From Desulfobacteraceae bacterium UBA5852 (lineage in GTDB: Bacteria > Desulfobacterota > Desulfobacteria > Desulfobacterales > UBA5852), in NCBI GenBank assembly GCA_002432195.1, contig DJGG01000245.1:1-15479 (forward strand): 15,479 nt of DNA. Reading direction: 5' to 3'. How positions within the stretch are numbered: the first letter of the stretch is position 1; each line of letters opens with the position of its first letter. A program made the translations under genes and the position numbers. The notes beneath the pieces are model-generated. The model was not told where the DNA came from. It was given only the letters and a program-made list of their open reading frames with translations, and did not search any database. Positions 14,476-15,479 of the stretch are shown piece after piece.

Positions 14476-15324
14476 TCAGGCGATCATTTTCTTCAGTTCC
14501 GCCAGGGTCTCGGCGGACATCTTGAAGGAATGCTCCGGGCCGGGGAACTTCGCCTCCCGCACCTCCTGCCGGTATTCCGCCAGGGCCTCCAGAATGGCCG
14601 GACGGATGCGGGTGTACTGCTTCACGAACTTGGGCACGAAACGGTCGAAGAGACCCACCATGTCGTGGGTCACCAGGACCTGGCCGTCCACGTCCGGGCC
14701 GGCGCCGATGCCGATGACCGGTACCCGGACCGCTTCGGCCACGAGCTTGCCGAGAGGGGCCGGCACGGCCTCCAGGATGATGGAAAAGGCCCCGGCCTGT
14801 TCCAGGGCCCGGGCGTCGTCGATGATCTGCTTGGCCGCCGCGGCGCTTTTGCCCTGCATCTTGAAGCCTCCCAGGGCGCTGGCCGTCTGGGGCGTCAGGC
14901 CGATATGCCCCTGGACGGGTATCCCGGCCTTGACGATGGCCTGGACCGTGGGGGCAAAATCGGCGCCGCCCTCGAGCTTGACCACGTCGCAGCCGCCCTC
15001 CTTCAGCAGGCGCCCCGCATTGGCGATGGCCGCGGGGATGGTGGTGTTGTAGCTCATGAAGGGCATGTCGCCCACCACGAGACAGGTTTTGCAGCCCCGC
15101 ATGACGGCCTTGATGTGGTGGATCATGTGCTCCATGGTAACCTCCGTCGTGCCCTGGAGGCCCATCACCACCATGCCGAGGGAGTCTCCCACGAGCACGA
15201 TGTCCACCTCGGCCTCGTCGGCCATCAGGCCGAACGGGTAGTCGTAGGCCGTCATCATGACCAGCTTGCGCCGCTCATCTTTCGCCTGCTGGACGTCCTG
15301 GACGGTGATCTTCTGCCTGGCCAT
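14476..15324 (-). CDS. panB: 3-methyl-2-oxobutanoate hydroxymethyltransferase (ketopantoate hydroxymethyltransferase)
   Basis: 282 aa from the ATG at 15324. PanB transfers a hydroxymethyl group from 5,10-methylene-tetrahydrofolate to 2-oxoisovalerate, giving ketopantoate, the first committed step to pantothenate and CoA. The metal and catalytic residues are in place: D47 (VGDSLG), D86 (GDMPF), K116 and E118 (KLEGG), H140 (QGHIGL) and E185 (LEAVP). The IGIGAGPDVDGQVLV segment is also typical. A GTG at 15357 would add 11 residues; the ATG was preferred because GGGGGAGG lies just before it and the family starts at this point. It is the first gene of the minus-strand cluster, with a palindrome-rich leader and a terminator further upstream. 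No panC or panD is visible. Confidence 0.96.
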   Translation of the reverse strand: MARQKITVQDVQQAKDERRKLVMMTAYDYPFGLMADEAEVDIVLVGDSLGMVVMGLQGTTEVTMEHMIHHIKAVMRGCKTCLVVGDMPFMSYNTTIPAAIANAGRLLKEGGCDVVKLEGGADFAPTVQAIVKAGIPVQGHIGLTPQTASALGGFKMQGKSAAAAKQIIDDARALEQAGAFSIILEAVPAPLGKLVAEAVRVPVIGIGAGPDVDGQVLVTHDMVGLFDRFVPKFVKQYTRIRPAILEALAEYRQEVREAKFPGPEHSFKMSAETLAELKKMIA

Positions 15325-15357
15325 CGCCTCCCCCTTTGCGGTCTTGAAATGGTACAC

Positions 15358-15404
15358 TGCAATCTTGGTATCGAAGATTTATTGGATTGCAACCCGGGAT
15401 GCAA
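15358..15404. promoter_or_regulatory. Nested palindromes upstream of panB, candidate operator/promoter
   Basis: Three symmetric elements are packed into 47 A/T-rich bases: TGCAATC (15358-15364) / GATTGCA (15385-15391); AATCTT (15361-15366) / AAGATT (15374-15379); and the near-palindrome TTGCAACCCGGGATGCAA (15387-15404). No convincing -35/-10 pair is seen, though TTGCAA on the minus strand might serve as a -35. The position fits an operator for the panB cluster, perhaps for the IclR-type protein. Confidence 0.45.
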
Positions 15405-15433
15405 CAAAAAACCGCCCCGGGGTGCGGGGCGGT
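15405..15433 (-). terminator. Rho-independent terminator of a gene to the right of the window
   Basis: On the minus strand ACCGCCCC (complement of 15426-15433) and GGGGCGGT (complement of 15411-15418) form an 8-bp GC stem with a 7-base loop, followed by a run of six T. It closes a transcript entering from beyond the right edge and insulates the panB cluster. The remaining 46 bases to the window end show no coding signal that I can support. Confidence 0.85.
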
Positions 15434-15479
15434 CAAGGTTCAATCCCAGGGAGGGCCGGACCGGGTCTCCCCGACCGTC

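Noticed and set aside
1..15479. CRISPR arrays, tRNA or rRNA genes, insertion sequences
   Set aside because: No regularly spaced repeats, cloverleaf sequences, rRNA stretches or transposase motifs were seen on either strand.

Overview
The window is GC-rich, tightly packed chromosomal DNA. Gene content suggests an anaerobic Desulfobacterota/deltaproteobacterial-type bacterium: a sigma-54 enhancer-binding protein, two Trk/Ktr potassium systems, a TRAP transporter and a GuaA-like paralogue. The taxonomic call is inference; no marker gene is present. Codon style is even throughout, and no transposase, integrase, phage gene, tRNA, rRNA or CRISPR array was seen.

Left half, + strand (1-5708). The window opens in the 3' end of an NtrC-family sigma-54 activator (WPGNVREL motif, then a Fis-type HTH). 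The gap after it holds a perfect 8-bp palindrome (281-299) and, about 100 bp further on, a strong -24/-12 sigma-54 promoter (395-411). These look like an enhancer and promoter for an operon encoding a membrane histidine kinase, a receiver-TPR response regulator without a DNA-binding domain, two short TrkA-like proteins (one with an N domain only, one with N plus C domains) and a TrkH potassium channel subunit. Genes overlap by 4 to 11 bp up to the last one. Before trkH there is a gap with a 13-bp perfect inverted repeat carrying two exact DnaA-box sequences.

Middle, + strand (5703-9615). A roughly 170-bp imperfect palindrome, whose left arm supplies the trkH stop codon, separates the first potassium operon from a second. 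The second encodes an unrecognised 192-aa protein (degenerate receiver-like fold plus a Cys-rich tail), a KtrB/TrkH-type channel and a KtrA-type RCK protein. A stand-alone GMP-synthetase-like ATP-pyrophosphatase with no glutaminase domain follows, with its own candidate promoter.

Right half, - strand (9754-15357). Read right to left: panB, a Rossmann/DUF2520 dehydrogenase (candidate ketopantoate reductase), an IclR-family regulator, and dctP-dctQ-dctM of a TRAP transporter. Gaps of 70-100 bp and a common direction suggest one transcription unit or two. A nested set of palindromes lies upstream of panB, and a rho-independent terminator for a gene outside the window lies just beyond.

Taken together: one regulated and one apparently constitutive potassium importer lie in tandem, next to a pantothenate-precursor/TRAP cluster under a local IclR regulator. 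The least explained items are the sigma-54/two-component/Trk linkage, the receiver-like Cys-tail protein, the palindromic element, the DnaA-box inverted repeat and the GuaA-like paralogue.
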